Below, piece by piece: positions 43,575-56,245 of a stretch of 64,000 bases of DNA. Every line of letters begins with the position of its first letter. Positions within the stretch are counted from its first letter, which is position 1. Both the position numbers and the translations under genes were made by a program. This DNA is from Sipunculus nudus (taxonomy: Eukaryota > Annelida > Sipuncula > Golfingiida > Sipunculidae): NCBI GenBank assembly GCA_026874595.1, contig CM049311.1, positions 62,209,453 to 62,273,452 of the forward strand. Direction: 5' to 3'. The notes below the pieces were generated by a model that had not been told where the DNA came from, did not search any database, and worked only from the letters and a program-made list of their open reading frames with translations.

Positions 43575-46228
43575 AACAAGGGACCTATGGGTCACGGTGC
43601 TCAGCTGTTATATATGATTAAAAAATATGATTTAGGAATGAGGCATATGCTGGTTTGGTGTGGTAATAAATATAAGCTTTATTATGAGTTGTTGGTGTTT
43701 AGCTTATGTATGATTATGATATTATCTTTGGAGACAGGGAAGAGGATTGATTTCATTTATTTTATTAACAAATGGAGTACTATTGTCACACAGATTTTGA
43801 CTTGGCCATATAACTTATAAGCAGAACATATGATATAAGAGTTTAACTATTTATTAAAAAAAATTACAAATATTGTCCCAAATATAATTTTTATTAAAAA
43901 TAATAAGAGAATCTTATGATTATAAAATGAAATATAACTGAAATGATTATTAAAATAATATTAAAGAATATATTCTTGAATGCATTTATGAATACATTTT
44001 GAAAGTATTTGCACTGGTATTCATATACTTTCATTTTTACCTAAATTCCAATTCTTTATGCAAGACATTTTATAATGGAGTACATATTCATATTCGTATT
44101 TAAATACAATTGCAAAGTTTTCCCACCATTACTGGCATTTATTCAGTTTTCACCAAACAATTATGTTGAGAATCCAGAATATACAAAATTCACACATTTA
44201 AATTATGATCAAAAGTACCTGGTTTTATGGCTTTTATTTATATTAAAAAAAAAAAATGTAATATATTCATTTTGGACTAATTTCACATCAATGTACATAC
44301 TAGACACAGTAGGAATCTAGATTAATAATATCAACTGCATCTTTGTCTATCATTAATTTCCTTCATATGATCCCTGATGATTAGTAATGAATAATATGAT
44401 TTACTTTTTTATCATTAAAATTGAACTGAAAAATACCATAGGTGACTGCATGGTGTTATTTGGAGTACGTGACATTCTATCCATCGATACAAGATTCTTT
44501 TATCATCAGTAACTGCAAGTTGATTTCCTGTTATTATAAACTAACAAATTCTTTTTTATTTTTCTTTAATTTGTTATTAAAAAACAATAAAAATTTATTA
44601 ATTTATTGTTAATTGTTATGTTGTTGGTTAAAACTACTAGATGAGTTGGGTTGGACACCTGGATTAACTGTGGCTGGCCATAAGCTGCCTACCTGCAACA
44701 GTGTATGGCTCGCCTCAAGCATGCATAATTTGCTGAAAGTTCAACAAGGTCAACATACAGGTGACTCAAGAGGGGCTGGAGAGAGTTAAGGTCTGACATG
44801 GTCTCATAAAAATATTAATAAAAGCTACAATTTTTGGCCAATTTCTTTCAGCTTTCTAAACTAAAAAGCTGAAATCCTTGTGTGCATGATATGAAAATTA
44901 TATCAACCGTGCTCACAGGAAACAAATGTGCCATGGTCAAAGTTGGGCAAAATTTAAGGTACTAATTTTATATTTATACTAATAACATATAAAATTTGAA
45001 AAATTCAGGACTAATTTGGGGTATTCAATTGAATCTTGATTAAATAATGTTACATCCCTGGCAAAAAAACTCTAGCTTCAGCAATCCCCTTGTTAAGGGT
45101 GTAAATATATTTCTTGATTTTTTACAAAGTGCATTATGTTTGGGCCCATAACTTAAAACAATTACGCAATACTGACATCATTTCTGGCATATGCATAGAG
45201 AATGTATAGAAAAATATGTATATTATATATGATGCAAGTCACATCAGTGGTTTTGATATTAGGCAGTCTTGAAGTGTAACAATGGGTTTTTAATGGAAAA
45301 ATGAAGTTTTTCATTAAAATCTCGAAGGTATTAAGTCCTAGTGACCAAATTCTTGGCATGGTAGGGAATTTTGGAGACATCTAATTGTATGCCAAATTTT
45401 AGGAACTGAGAGCTGTAGCTGGGGAGCTGAGCTCTTGCAAACTGCATAACACTAGCTTGATGTAAACAATTTGTTACATGGTGCTTGAAAACTAGTATAA
45501 AATCTACAGTTTTTGATCAACTGGTTTCAAATTTTTTGTGTTAACAGACAAAATGCTAACAAAAACATGCTGAGAAAATTAAATCCACAGTACTTACAGT
45601 AAAAAAACGTGCCATGGTCAAAGTTGGGCAAAATTTAAGGTACCAATTTTTTATTTTTGTTAATATTTTAAAAAATTTAAAAGATTTTGATCTAAATTTG
45701 GGTATACAATTTAATTTTGATAAATTAAAGTTATATTACTGGAAAAAAAGTCCATAGCTTTAACAAGTTTTGTGTTAAGTGATCAAATATCTTTCCTGAT
45801 TTTTTACAAAATGCATTATGTTTTGGCCCATAACTTTTTTAAATTATATAATACAGAAATAATTTCTGGCATGTACATAGGAACTATACAGAAGAATATT
45901 TATGGTAAATATGAGGGAAAACAGATGAGTGGTTTTGATATTAGGCAGTCCTGAAGTGTGAAAATAGGTTTTTAATAAAAAATTGAGGTTTTTCCTTAAT
46001 TTCTCAAAGGAACGAAGTCGCAAAGACCCAGTTTTCGGCTTGGTAGGAGATCTTGGGGACATCTAACATTATGCTGAATTTTGGATTCCTAGGTCTTACG
46101 GTTTCAAAACGTGCCACATCTACGGACGGACGGACGGACGGACGGACGGACGGACGGACAGACGGACGGACGACGGACAATGGACCACGACTATAGCTCA
46201 GATGACTCATAGTCAGCTGAGCTAAAAA
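43575..46228 (+). mobile_element. Family B Helentron-like element B1, complete
   Basis: This is the most complete family B copy. The 5' end is AACAAGGGACCTATGGGTCA; one change breaks the palindrome. STIR GCTCAGCTG at 43599-43607. The interior matches B2 over about 2.4 kb. Tandem units of about 680 bp repeat CAAAGTTGGGCAAAATTTAAGG at 44938 and 45619. An (ACGG)n microsatellite lies at 46122-46175. The 3' hairpin has arms 46195-46207 and 46211-46223 (12 of 13 pairs) containing CAGCTGAGC, the exact inverse of the 5' STIR, followed by AAAAA. No target duplication is evident, as expected for rolling-circle elements. It encodes no Rep/helicase and would depend on a partner. Confidence 0.8.
46122..46175 (+). 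repeat. (ACGG)n microsatellite in B1
   Basis: About 13 units of GGAC/ACGG with two interruptions, just upstream of the 3' hairpin. Confidence 0.95.
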
Positions 46229-48497
46229 TATACATCCTACATGCATTTTTTCCAAATATCCTTTCAGGTGTTATTTATAAAGTCACTTGGCATAAACATG
46301 ATCTCTATCAACAAAGGCCAAAAGTAATAGCCAATTTCCTTAATGGGTAATGATAAGTCAGTGAGGCCATGGTAAAACACAATCTATTATCATCCATGCC
46401 CCGAGAGACATAATTCAATACAGGAATGCCAGCGCCTTGGGTTCCTGATAAGGTTAATAACTGCTACACTACACAACCACTTTCAAGGCAAGAGATCTTA
46501 GCAAAAGATGAAAAGGGGTTGTGAAAAGGCAGTATACCTAATCTCCTACAACTCCTCAGTTTGATCTACTAAGAGGACGGACCTTTTTGGATTCTCGAGT
46601 TTTTAATCACGCACTGGTCTAAAGACTTGCCAAGGGCACTTGTAAGTTCTGCTGAACAGTGTAATACAAAAATATCCATACCAGCATTCTGAGGAGAAAT
46701 GCAGTTTTCAGACATTCTGTAGTTCCTAAACAATGCTTTATTAAACAGATTTCCTCTGACGATAAACTTTAAAGTGAATACAAGGCTTTGTAAAGCACTG
46801 CATGAAGGGACCATGGTCTTTTTATCTTTACAGACAAATGTTAACAGCACATACCAGATCAGCATTATTTCTCAACCAGGCCCTTCACACATTGTACCCC
46901 ATTGGCTGGTAGTTCATAAATGATGGTAACTTTTGAGTCTAACAACTGAGAAAACATTCAGCCTTCTGCTCTGATTTATATTAACTGTGTTACGAAGGCA
47001 AAGTGTTGAGGGGAAAAAATCCTGGGCCGATCCGGAAGTCGAACAGTGGCATACAAGTCCGGCAAACCAACCGCTTCACTAGCAAAGCAAGCTTCACTAG
47101 CGAGACAGTACCTCCACACATAAACCCTTCACAATCTCATAATTCCTTGCAGGCTGTGACCACAGGGTCAGACTGAAGTCAGAATATAGGCCCTGTAAAT
47201 CTGAGTGAAAACAGCCCAAATTTAACACCATTGGTCAACAGGCATTAAAATTTAGTCCACATCAGCTCACAGGCATTAATATTTTGTTTATGCCATCAGC
47301 CAATTGGGAAGTACCCTAGTGTCTAGGCTGCCAAGTCCATCCCTGTGTAACCATAACCTCTCCAGGTGTTTGATGGAGGCTAACATTATCTAACATTCTT
47401 CAGAGCTAATTTATACCAACATTTTCACCTATACTGAATATTCAGATAAAATCTATGAGTATACCCCCACTTAGTCCATCTATCTCTATCATGCCGAATA
47501 CACAATGATTGTTGCATGTCCCCACACTGAACACAGGGGTTGACATAAAGTTTTAAAAGTACTTGCCTGACTGGGCAATTAACACCCAGTTTTCACTTGC
47601 CCTTCATCATTTTTTACTTGCCTGTCAGAAATCAGTGATCGCACCCATGAACAAAGTGTGTTCCACATGGTTGTGTTGCATGTTTTATGGCATGTTAAAC
47701 AATTAAAATGTTTAACTGTTAATAACATGTCCCTGGTATTTGTACAGATGAACATACAGGTTATTTCAGATTGAGAGGCATTATCAATATGATTTTATTT
47801 CCCCAAGCAAGAAAAAGGTGTAATTAAAATTAGTTAAGCATCAGGCCTTTGAGTTGGAGTTAAGATTCAGGTTGGATCTACTTGCGCAGTCACCCTTTGG
47901 TTACCCTACCACCATTTCTGGTACTTTTGGTAGCCCTGGGCAATTTGTCAATTATTTATAAATGTTGAGTGCTGGAACAAATATTGTGGTTGGAATCACC
48001 TTGATTATCCCTGACCAAACTGTATCGTGTAGCCTTTCTACACACTTTAATGCTAACAAGTAAAATCAGAATAAAAATTAAAAGCATAATGGTTGTTTTT
48101 GCCAGCCAGTATCATGCACTGACAGAAGGTGGCTTGTATGAATATAGCAGCTCAAGCATGCTTATAAATAGTATTTCTTCATTACTAGGCAATGGTCAAA
48201 CTATTAGTAGATACACATTTTAGCTTGAATTTCACCAGTTCAAATGGAGCCAGCATTCCATAGACTGTGTGTAAATTACTGCAATGATTTAAAAAAGATA
48301 GGACAAAACTACAGAATCTGTCCTATACTACCTATCCAACACAGAGTGATTTCTACCTCTGCACCTGGATTCAACATTCAACATCTATCATGATACCTCC
48401 CTGTGGTTGTTTATGTCTACCACCAAGTTCTTGTGCACATGCCCTGTGTATGTCATTCACAACCTTTGTCTTGAGCCCTCTTTAGTTGCTCCAAAGG
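46229..48497. other. AT-rich sequence, no feature seen
   Basis: About 2.3 kb without terminal repeats or credible exons. A slightly GC-richer patch at 47010-47110 has no tRNA-like boxes. Confidence 0.45.
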
Positions 48498-49914
48498 GAT
48501 ACCAGTAAATTCATCACCACAGTCATAAAGTCACCAATTTACATGCAGTACCACAGGGTAAATTTGTCACCAATGTATTGTATGATACAATTAAATTCAA
48601 ATAAATGATGATACCTATACTAAAAAGTTTGTTTGGTTGTTGATTCTTTCAATTAATGGCTCAGGATACACCATGCAAGGAATGGATTACATGTTAATAC
48701 AAACACTGCATAGCATGGCCAACTAGCCACCATGGTATTCAGGGCTATTTACGTCACCACTCACGATTCCCTCAAGGCAGCCAGTTTAAATATGTCCTTT
48801 TATTTCACACACACTGATGTTTTCAAGTTTCATTAATTAAAATCTACGTCCATGATTGGCACACAGAGAAACAAGTTGCTAAAAAAACTTTCTAAAATCT
48901 GAACCTTTTCAGAGTATAAACACTTTTTCTTGCAGTACTATTTTCCCGGCCATATTTCACTTTTCTGTCATTCAATATTCTGTTCTTCTGTCATTTTCTC
49001 TGCATTTGAATTGCTGTTTATAAGAATATGCAATTAATAGACATGCCAGGCCAAGTCTTGCCTGATGTATTTTGATGGTCACTTCATCACCATTTTCCTT
49101 TGGTTACAAATCAACTGTGGTGACCAAACGACCAGTTCCCACTCCAAAGACAGGTCTCATGACTGCAGCTCTTACCAGATTATTGGAAACTGCTTACTAC
49201 AAATACCGGCCCTGACTTCAAAGGAACTGTTTCACTTGTAAATACTTAAAAATAAAATACCGTGTTTTGGACAATTTCCACTATAAAGCTTTTCACAAGA
49301 GGACACTTTATTCTTGGTATCAAATTAGGATACCAGTTGATTCGTCACCAGTTTTATCACCGTGACCAATTTACATGCAGTTCCACATGGTCAATTCATC
49401 ACCAATGTTCTGCATGATAAAATGTTGATCAATTACGATTAAAATTAAAATAAATGATGATACCAATACTGAAAAGCTTGTTTGGTTGCTCAGGATACAC
49501 CATGCAAGGCATCGACTGCATGTAAATACAAATATTGTGCAGCATGACCAATCAGCCAACAGGGCCCTTGAGGTCACCGCTCACCATAGACGGGTGGTAT
49601 TAAAGTATTAATTAATTAAAACCTATGTCTACAGTTGACACACAGAGAAACAAGTCAATAAAAGAACTTTCTTAAATCTGAACCTTTGCAGTGTTAACAC
49701 TTTTTTGCAGGCTATTTTCCTGGCCATATTTGACTCTTCTGTCATTCAATATTCTGTTCTACTGTCATTTCCTATGCATTTGAATTGCTGAATATAAGAA
49801 TTTGCAATTAACAGACGTGCCAGGCCAAGTCTTGTTTTGCTTATCCTGATGGTCACTTCATCACCATGTTGCTTTAGAGACATATTAACTGTGGTGACGA
49901 AACAACAGGTTCCC
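48498..49914 (+). repeat. Diverged direct duplication of about 0.6-0.8 kb
   Basis: The segment 48498-49140 (GGGATACCAGTAAATTCATC to GACCAGTTCCC) is repeated at 49328-49914 with many substitutions and small indels. Shared phrases include TACACCATGCAAGG, AATTTACATGCAGT, CTGTCATTCAATATTCTGTTC and GATGGTCACTTCATCACCAT. The offset falls from 831 to about 774 bp across the copy. No coding sequence or terminal repeats were found. Confidence 0.75.
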
Positions 49915-50981
49915 ACAAATTAGAACTCTCTGTACAATTTTACAATATGCACTAAAAAGTGATCTAATAAGAACACCTGGTGCCCAAACTGGTGATTAAT
50001 AATTTAATAAACAGGTTCTCTTCTATCTTATGACATAGTTATGTAATAGTACATAGCCTACATTAAGTCATTATTACATATGATATATTGCTAGCCCAAA
50101 GCTTTCGTGCTCTCCTTTCGCTTCGGTTCCCTCCGCTGGGAGAGCCCTAGCACAAGGTGTTTGAACACTGGAGACATGCAACTGGACAATAAAACAATAA
50201 TCTCCCAGCTAAAAATGTGTCATATATTAGAATACAAACATATTTGTATCATATGGTAACACAACATACCACTTTAAAATCGTCATGTCCATTAAACAGT
50301 TGAATCAGGTAGGTCTAGATCTCAAGCGGTAAAAACAAGCATGTCTGGAGGGGATTTCCTTGGGGTACCCCCAACATAAAATGTCATACCCGTTTTCAAT
50401 CTCCAGCGCAGAGTCCAGATATGTTGTGTTTATCCTTAGCATTCATGATAAATTTCTGTACGGAGAATGATGCATCACACACGCCACCTGGCGATTGTCC
50501 CAACTTTAGGAACAACTGTCAGGTCCAGGGAAGGTAAATTTTAAAGTGAGTACTGTTTAGGCACTAAAGCAGGGGTTACAACAAAATTTCTTGTTCAGGT
50601 GAATACATTAACATTTTTTGCCCCCGAAGACGTAAGCTCTTCTGTTACAAACACAATATTGGATTTTATAGGAATTTTGGCCCTGTACAGGATTTACGTT
50701 CTCCAGTTTACTTCAAGCTTCATATGTGGCGAGTATCCATGGAATGGATACATACGCCACATTATAACATGCAGTTAATATATTGCTAGCACTTGCCTTA
50801 TTTTTTTCTCTAGCCCCATCAAATGTGTCGCCCTATTACTAGTATTAGACAGTTTATTGAACTATTATGTGGCACCTATTGTAAAATTACTCCGAACTCT
50901 CCAGCAATGCTCAGGTACTAAGGAGGCTGAGAAGTTCCAGCAGAAGGAAAGACTGGATTTTAAATTTGGGGAATGACAGTC
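49915..50981. other. AT-rich sequence, no feature seen
   Basis: No repeat ends. A small GC-rich palindromic patch lies near 50105-50145 (CTCTCC...GGGAGAG type). Confidence 0.4.
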
Positions 50982-51189
50982 CATTCCACCGCATCTGTGC
51001 CCATGGAGCTGAAAACGCATGCAGAACAATGTTTAAGCGCATTTAGAACTTTCGAAATGAATGAAAAAGATACTTACTGCGGACAACAGTTCCAAAATAA
51101 TGACTGTTTGAAGAATTGGCGTATGGGGTTCTTGAAATGCGAACCACGTCAGTGCAGTGTTTACCCTGGCTCGGAGTCTGTTTTGACAG
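50982..51189 (+). CDS. Candidate internal exon encoding a Cys-containing segment, unknown protein
   Basis: The frame MELKTHAEQCLSAFRTF continues through DTYCGQQFQNNDCLKNW and FLKCEPRQCSVYPGS, with six cysteines in about 45 residues (spacing like a secreted disulphide-bonded domain) and mixed, coding-like codon use. A possible acceptor AG is at 50980-50981 (GACAG), with a weak pyrimidine tract. A possible donor, ACAG followed by GTATCT, is at 51190. Without a donor the frame stays open to 51239. I do not recognise a family and see no partner exon. It may be a chance frame. Confidence 0.25.
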
Positions 51190-51483
51190 GTATCTCGGCT
51201 GTGATGGCTGCCCTTCCTGCGCAAGTCCGCAGCGAATGAGAACCTGAATTATCATCGGCCATATAAGTTATGAGGTACCTAACTAGTTCTGCTGTCAGCC
51301 TTGTTAAGGGTGTTTGATTACATTAATCTGAAGAACTTCTTTTACAACAAACTGTTTGATTATTCGAATAAAAAGATTTCTTTGTACCTAATTAATATGC
51401 TAAATACAACATATTAATTCCATTTTCCGTTAAATGCGCAATTTAAGTTGCTGCATCGCGCAAACAGAACTTAAAAAATAAAA

Positions 51484-51485
<2 letters not shown>
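51190..51485. other. No feature seen
   Basis: AT-rich sequence following the candidate exon. Confidence 0.4.

Positions 51486-51536
<51 letters not shown>
51486..51536. repeat. (TA)n microsatellite
   Basis: About 25 uninterrupted TA units. Confidence 0.95.
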
Positions 51537-51537
<1 letters not shown>

Positions 51538-52029
51538 GGTTTATTCAAATCATATACATCAATATTTTATCTGATAGTCCTGAATTCCAAATAAAGCAAA
51601 CTGTTGGCTTTAATAGAACTCTTTTTGGTAGTATGCATCTTTGCATGATTCATTGCATTTTTTTAAATGAAAAAAAAGTATACATATTCTGCGAACCAAT
51701 TTATTATAAGGTCAGACCTATCCATACGTATATAAATTTTTACTTCAGAAAAAAAGTTTCCAATCAATCGGCTTATTCCGCTTTGCGTGATACAGATATA
51801 ACAGACGTTAGTTGTTGTATTTTTTTTCTAAATGTTTTAAATTGAAATATACTTAAATATTCACACAGATGACAATTATTATAATTACATGTTATCAAAA
51901 CTGTTTAATACATATTGAAATAAAATAATTTGTTGGTTTTGACAATGTTGATAATCAAGCAATAGATAACTGAATTCGTGGGATGAAAATTATCGGGAGG
52001 GGGGGGGGGGGCTTAACTTTTGGTTGCCA
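51537..52029. other. AT-rich sequence with a G-run
   Basis: A G-run lies at about 51996-52011. No gene was seen. Confidence 0.4.
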
Positions 52030-52330
52030 TATCTCATGGACTGAATGCTCGGTCGGTGCCTGATTGGTTAAAATAGGCAACGCTTGTTGCTAAGGAGACT
52101 GCATAATGACGCAGTCCATTGTAAGCCAGGTAGGCACGTGCGCTGATTAACACGGCGCGTTGTCCCGGGACCATTCACGGAAAGTCGATTGTCCAGTTCT
52201 AGTGGACAATACAAACAAGAGGAACAAGAGCTTACACTTTCACTGTCGGAACCATATTCGCTCGCGCCTGCCTCCTGCGCACTTATTGGACTGGACATTT
52301 TAATGTTTTTGTGATAGGCCTAAGGCTAAT
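52030..52330 (-). promoter_or_regulatory. CpG-rich patch, candidate promoter of a minus-strand gene
   Basis: CpG dinucleotides are frequent here (GGCGCG, CACGTGCGC, TCGCTCGCGCC) against a CpG-poor background. The patch holds a CCAAT-type sequence (GATTGGTT near 52064) and an E-box CACGTG at about 52136. GTTGCTAAGGAGAC near 52088 resembles an RFX X-box but with two differences. The candidate first exon at 52236-52298 lies inside it. Confidence 0.3.
52236..52298 (-). CDS. Candidate first coding exon, acidic Ser-rich N-terminus, unknown protein
   Basis: On the minus strand an ATG at 52298 (A at -3) opens MSSPISAQEAGASEYGSD, continuing SES. After exactly 21 codons it meets a donor-like GTAAGC (plus positions 52235-52230). 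The codons are GC-rich and CpG-rich compared with the window, and the peptide looks like a disordered acidic N-terminus. If the donor is ignored the frame runs to 52068 with less coding-like content. No downstream exon is identified and no family is recognised. The combination of start, donor and CpG-rich setting is suggestive, not proof. Confidence 0.35.
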
Positions 52331-53180
52331 GATAGTAATAAGTACTGCGTGTACTGTGGACTGATTTTGAGTGACAGCTGCTTCCAACGTAACATTGAAT
52401 TTTAATTTTAAAATTGCAGGGCCGTGCATGCTGGGGGGGGGGGGGGGCAGCTATGTTCAATGAAAACTTTTTTTGGCACTTCGCGCAGTTTAATTAAATT
52501 CATAAGTAGGCCTAAAATACATATATAGATCTTGCGAAGGTCTGCTTTAATTTCTTTACAATAGTTAAACGATCAGTTCACATTAATTGTTAAGTTTTTC
52601 AGAAAATCAACATATAAGAATTCACGCAGTACAGTACTCGAGATATTCAGAATAGTGTACGTGAAAGTGAGTGTTTTTGTAAGAACTGGGGGACACGTTA
52701 AGGGGGCCTTTTAGGTTAATTGTCTATATATAGAGAAGCCATCTAAAGATTGGTTAGGCAACTGTTATGTAAAGTTTCCATACACCCAAGTGAAAGAATT
52801 ATGGGATGGTCCCCAGTCCCTTAGTGGACAACAGTGATTCGGGATACAGGCTTGATTACCTGGCCCACCCCTGTGACATAGCGGTTCATCATAGGGAGAT
52901 GTCACAGAAATATATATAAATCACAAATAGGAATGACATCATTTTAGATAAAAACTTTATATTATGTTCTGCTTGAAACATATGCAAAATATGAATAAGA
53001 TATGTGAAAAAGATGTATTTTAAAATAAAGATGAATTACATTATGAATGGACTAAGTTTTGGCCTTGACTTGAGTGGTTACATGTGGTGAGGTTTTTCAG
53101 CAAAAGATGTCAATAAGCTCCCCTGACTGATCTGAAACCAAGACCGCATCACAATCTCCGTGCCAAGTAAGCGTGAATAT

Positions 53181-53184
<4 letters not shown>
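52331..53184. other. No feature seen; contains a G-run
   Basis: G-run at about 52432-52448. Otherwise AT-rich. Confidence 0.4.

Positions 53185-53264
<80 letters not shown>
53185..53264. repeat. (TA)n microsatellite, about 40 units
   Basis: Uninterrupted TA tract ending directly at CAAGGGCGTATCCAAAGGGG. Confidence 0.95.
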
Positions 53265-53266
<2 letters not shown>

Positions 53267-53400
53267 AGGGCGTATCCAAAGGGGGACCGCAGGGGGCCAT
53301 GCCCCCCCCCCCCCCCCCCGGTGGCATCCAGTACTTCCAGTTCTTCTGGAATTTTACTCAGTCTAATAATAATTAATTCATTAAAATTATTAAAATCCTG
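53265..53400 (+). mobile_element. Transposon-end fragment (CAGGGGCGTAGCCA type)
   Basis: CAAGGGCGTATCCAAAGGGG resembles the common CAGGGGCG-type ends of hAT-like elements and abuts a TA tract. A C-run follows at 53301-53318. The same end motif, inverted, abuts another TA tract at 56246. No interior or opposite end is recognisable. Confidence 0.4.
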
Positions 53401-53473
53401 TCACTGGCATCCGCAGATTTAGAACATTTCTACATGTCATTTTGGTCAATTGATCCTGCATATATGATATTTG

Positions 53474-54060
53474 TAGCTCAGATGACTATGAGTCAAACAT
53501 GGAAACTGTTTGAAACTGTTGGACTTACGAATCCAAATTCAACATACAGTTAGACGTCCTATAAATTCTCCAACCAAACCCTAAACTGGGTCCCTGCAAA
53601 TTCGTTCCCTTGGAAAATGAAGGAAAACCTCCGTTTCTCAGTAAAAGTCTGTTGTTACAGTTCAAGAGTGCATTAAATTAAACTACTGTAGTTTTTTGTT
53701 TGTTTATATTTTGCATAGATAATCCTCTATATATTTCCTATGTGCATAAGTCAATATTGCATACTTTTTAGAAGTTATGCATCTTAACATTATGTAGATT
53801 GTTAAAACATCAATACATTTTTCACTTAATATGATATATAAAGAGAGTATTTTCAAGGATAAAATTTTATTTATTTAAAATTTAATCGTATGCCAGAAAT
53901 TTGATCAGAATTTTGCATTTTTTAAAAGTAATTAGCATAAATGTAAAATCAATACCTTAAATTTTGCTTATTTGACCTGGGCACATTTTTTTCCTGTAAG
54001 AACTGGTGATTTAATTTCAACAGCATAAACATCAGTATTTACTCTTTTGAAATATGAAAT
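53474..54060 (-). mobile_element. Family B 3' fragment, minus orientation
   Basis: The outer arm of the 3' hairpin (AGCTCAGATGACT at 53475-53487) is present but the other arm is degraded. The body then matches, in inverse orientation, the 680-bp unit of B1/B2, for example the inverse of GGTTTTTCCTTAATTTCTCA and of CAAAGTTGGGCAAAATTTAAGG. It ends near 54060 and lacks the 5' end. Confidence 0.65.
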
Positions 54061-54111
54061 TTGAAAGAATTTGAACAAAAGCAGTAGTTTTATTCAAATT
54101 TTAAGACACCA

Positions 54112-54514
54112 ACCAGTTTCTTTTGCTCAGGGGTACAGCACAGGGCGGGAGATCATGATTTCGAACTTGTCAAGGCGGTGAGATTTTTTCACGGTCGGCC
54201 CCCACCAAGGGTGAGAGCTCTGCAGGCTTATTAGGAAGGCCGTGCCCAACGGCCGTGTTTCACTCACTAACGAGTAAGCCTTTCAGGGGTTCCTCGGTGG
54301 ATTGATCTATCAATGGGGACGATTACGCACCCACGGCCCGCAGGTGCAGTAGTCACCGGGCCTGGTTGACGTCAGTATATAAAATGAGAGGAAGCGTACA
54401 TGTGTCTCTGCCTTGTCACATAGTCCGAATCGGAATGGAATTTTGCAGATGTACATATAGGTAGTTACGTTAGCATTAAAAAATTGAGGCGGTTACCTCC
54501 ACCGAAAAAAAAAG
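54112..54514 (+). mobile_element. tRNA-derived SINE, diverged copy
   Basis: The tRNA-like head has a box A-like TTGCTCAGGGGTACAGCAC at 54123 and a weak box B (GATTTCGAACTTG) at 54157. The central segment is shared with 60279-60660: GTGCCCAACGGCCGTGTTTC, GCCCGCAGGTGCAGTAGTCA, TATAAAATGAGAGGAAGCGT. The tail is GGCGGTTACCTCC followed by an A-run. Not protein coding; mobilised in trans by a LINE. Confidence 0.8.
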
Positions 54515-55675
54515 TTTGCAGACACTGTGTCAAGTATTGTTTACATCAAGTCAACCCAGCTCGGTGGTGTGCAGTGAATGCCGGATCCCTCACCAAGCCA
54601 CCGGTTATGTGACTTGTTTTAGTCCACGCAGCTGGCTCCCTTTGCTTAGCAGAGCTAGGCTTCTCCTCCCGTCCCCACCCCCTCAATGAAGAGGATTTAT
54701 AAAAAAAGATGGATGTTAGAATTTTCTATGTTTAATTCATTTTTCCTAGGCTTTTACTACATTTTGGAATTTTGTTTGTATAACAAGGGGTTACAATGAG
54801 TGCATATTGAATTATCATTGTTAGGTTTGCAATAAAAGTGTACATGTGCATCTTGAGAGGAACTCCTTGCTTCAGAGGAGTTAAAAACTTTTTGCTTTCT
54901 TTTTAACGTGTGAAATTAAGCATTAAATTATAGTTGAGATAATATTTAACATAATAAAGTTATTTGTTCTTAATCCAACCGCCAGTGTGTATACCTGTTT
55001 TGAAAAGGGATTTTTTAATCATTTTTACTGATTCTTTTTTATTTAAGTTAATAAAAGTAAACATATATATTAACTAAAAACCGCAATGAACAAACCTTTT
55101 CTTGGAATAGCGATCTAAGAAATAATCTAGAAGATGTAATTTTTTAGTGTTTTTATTTAAAAAGATAATTTTCTTTTAAATTTAGTTTAGGCATTTATAT
55201 GATTTAAAAAATATCTGTATGCATTATTTGACATGACCAAACTAATGATAAAAATGATGCAGCTGATAATTCTAAATTGACTTTTAATTGCAGATTTTTT
55301 ATTGTCTTGCATATTTATCATATTTTTAAATTGAAAAATTCAATAAGATAAAAGTGATTCATTAAATATATCGTTATTCTTCTGCCAATATGGGCATGCT
55401 GAAAAACAGAGTTTAGTATAAACTTTAAATATTTATTTCCCTGCCTCTGCAGAAAGTGAATGAGGTTATCAGTCCTGTCTGTCCTCCTGTGTCTATCTGT
55501 AAATATTTCATATGCAACACAGTATTTCAAAAACATATACTGGTTTTTCTATGACAGTCACGTCACAGTATTACATTGGTAATCATATATCTAGGAAATA
55601 TTCATTATCACCAAATAGCAAGATCATTTTCTCTTCGTTTTGCAAATACTAATATAAAAAAATGGAAATACCGTA
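54515..55675. other. AT-rich sequence; GC-richer first 170 bp unassigned
   Basis: The part up to about 54690 is GC-richer (CTCACCAAGCCACCGGTTAT, CTTCTCCTCCCGTCCCCACC) but matches nothing else in the window. The rest is strongly AT-rich without features. Confidence 0.4.
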
Positions 55676-55800
55676 TTTCCTTGAACAGACGCCGGGCCTT
55701 TAATAGTCGCCTGCCTTATTTAGACGCCGGGGCTAAACAATGTCCCAGAAAAATAAACGCCGGCCTTAAACAGACGCCGGTCTTATTCACAGGCCTGGTG
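55676..55800. repeat. CGCCGG-rich dispersed repeat fragment
   Basis: ATACCGTATTTCCTTGAACA followed by three GACGCCGG(G/T) phrases with short spacers. The opening motif is familiar from the ends of widespread invertebrate and fish DNA-transposon-derived repeats. The other end was not found. Confidence 0.4.
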
Positions 55801-56078
55801 TCAGAGTAGTTTCCATGTTTGCCACCAGATGTCTTTTCCCTTCATTATAATTTGTGAATTTACCGGTCAAAGTGACCATAGATTGTTGTATGAATTTCGG
55901 TTTGTGTTGTATTGATAATATGTTTAATTCCTCTTAGTCTATAAATCAATCTTTTATCTTACGTGAATCCTTGTTTCCATAAGGGACACCATATATTCCC
56001 GATTCGTAAGTATATCTTGCGATTGTTGAAATTTTACAAACTTCCCCTGAGCGCCGTGACCCATGGGTCCCTTGTTTT
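55801..56078 (-). mobile_element. Family B 5' end, minus orientation, truncated
   Basis: The inverse of the family B 5' end lies at 56047-56078: GAGCGCCGTGACCCATGGGT then CCCTTGTTT, with the GACCCATGGGTC palindrome intact. The interior to the left, about 240 bp, matches no other copy in the window. Confidence 0.6.
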
Positions 56079-56242
56079 TATTTATTTATTCATCTTGTAC
56101 AACTAATATTTCTATTTGGAATTAAATATGAGTATGTTCTGTCAAATTATTGTAAGGTATGATGTGTGTGTGTGTGTGTGCATCAGTTGCCTTTTTGCAA
56201 GATATTTCGGCCCCCTCCCCTCCCCCAATCCTGGCTACGCCC

Positions 56243-56245
<3 letters not shown>
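56079..56245 (-). mobile_element. Transposon-end fragment (CAGGGGCGTAGCCA type), inverse
   Basis: On the minus strand CAGGGGCGTAGCCAGGATTG begins at 56245 and directly abuts a TA tract. A TGTG run lies at 56165-56180. No partner end was found. Confidence 0.4.

Noticed and set aside
53160-53376. Frames of 67-68 codons over the TA tract
   Set aside because: Low-complexity I/Y repeat followed by P-runs from the C-tract.
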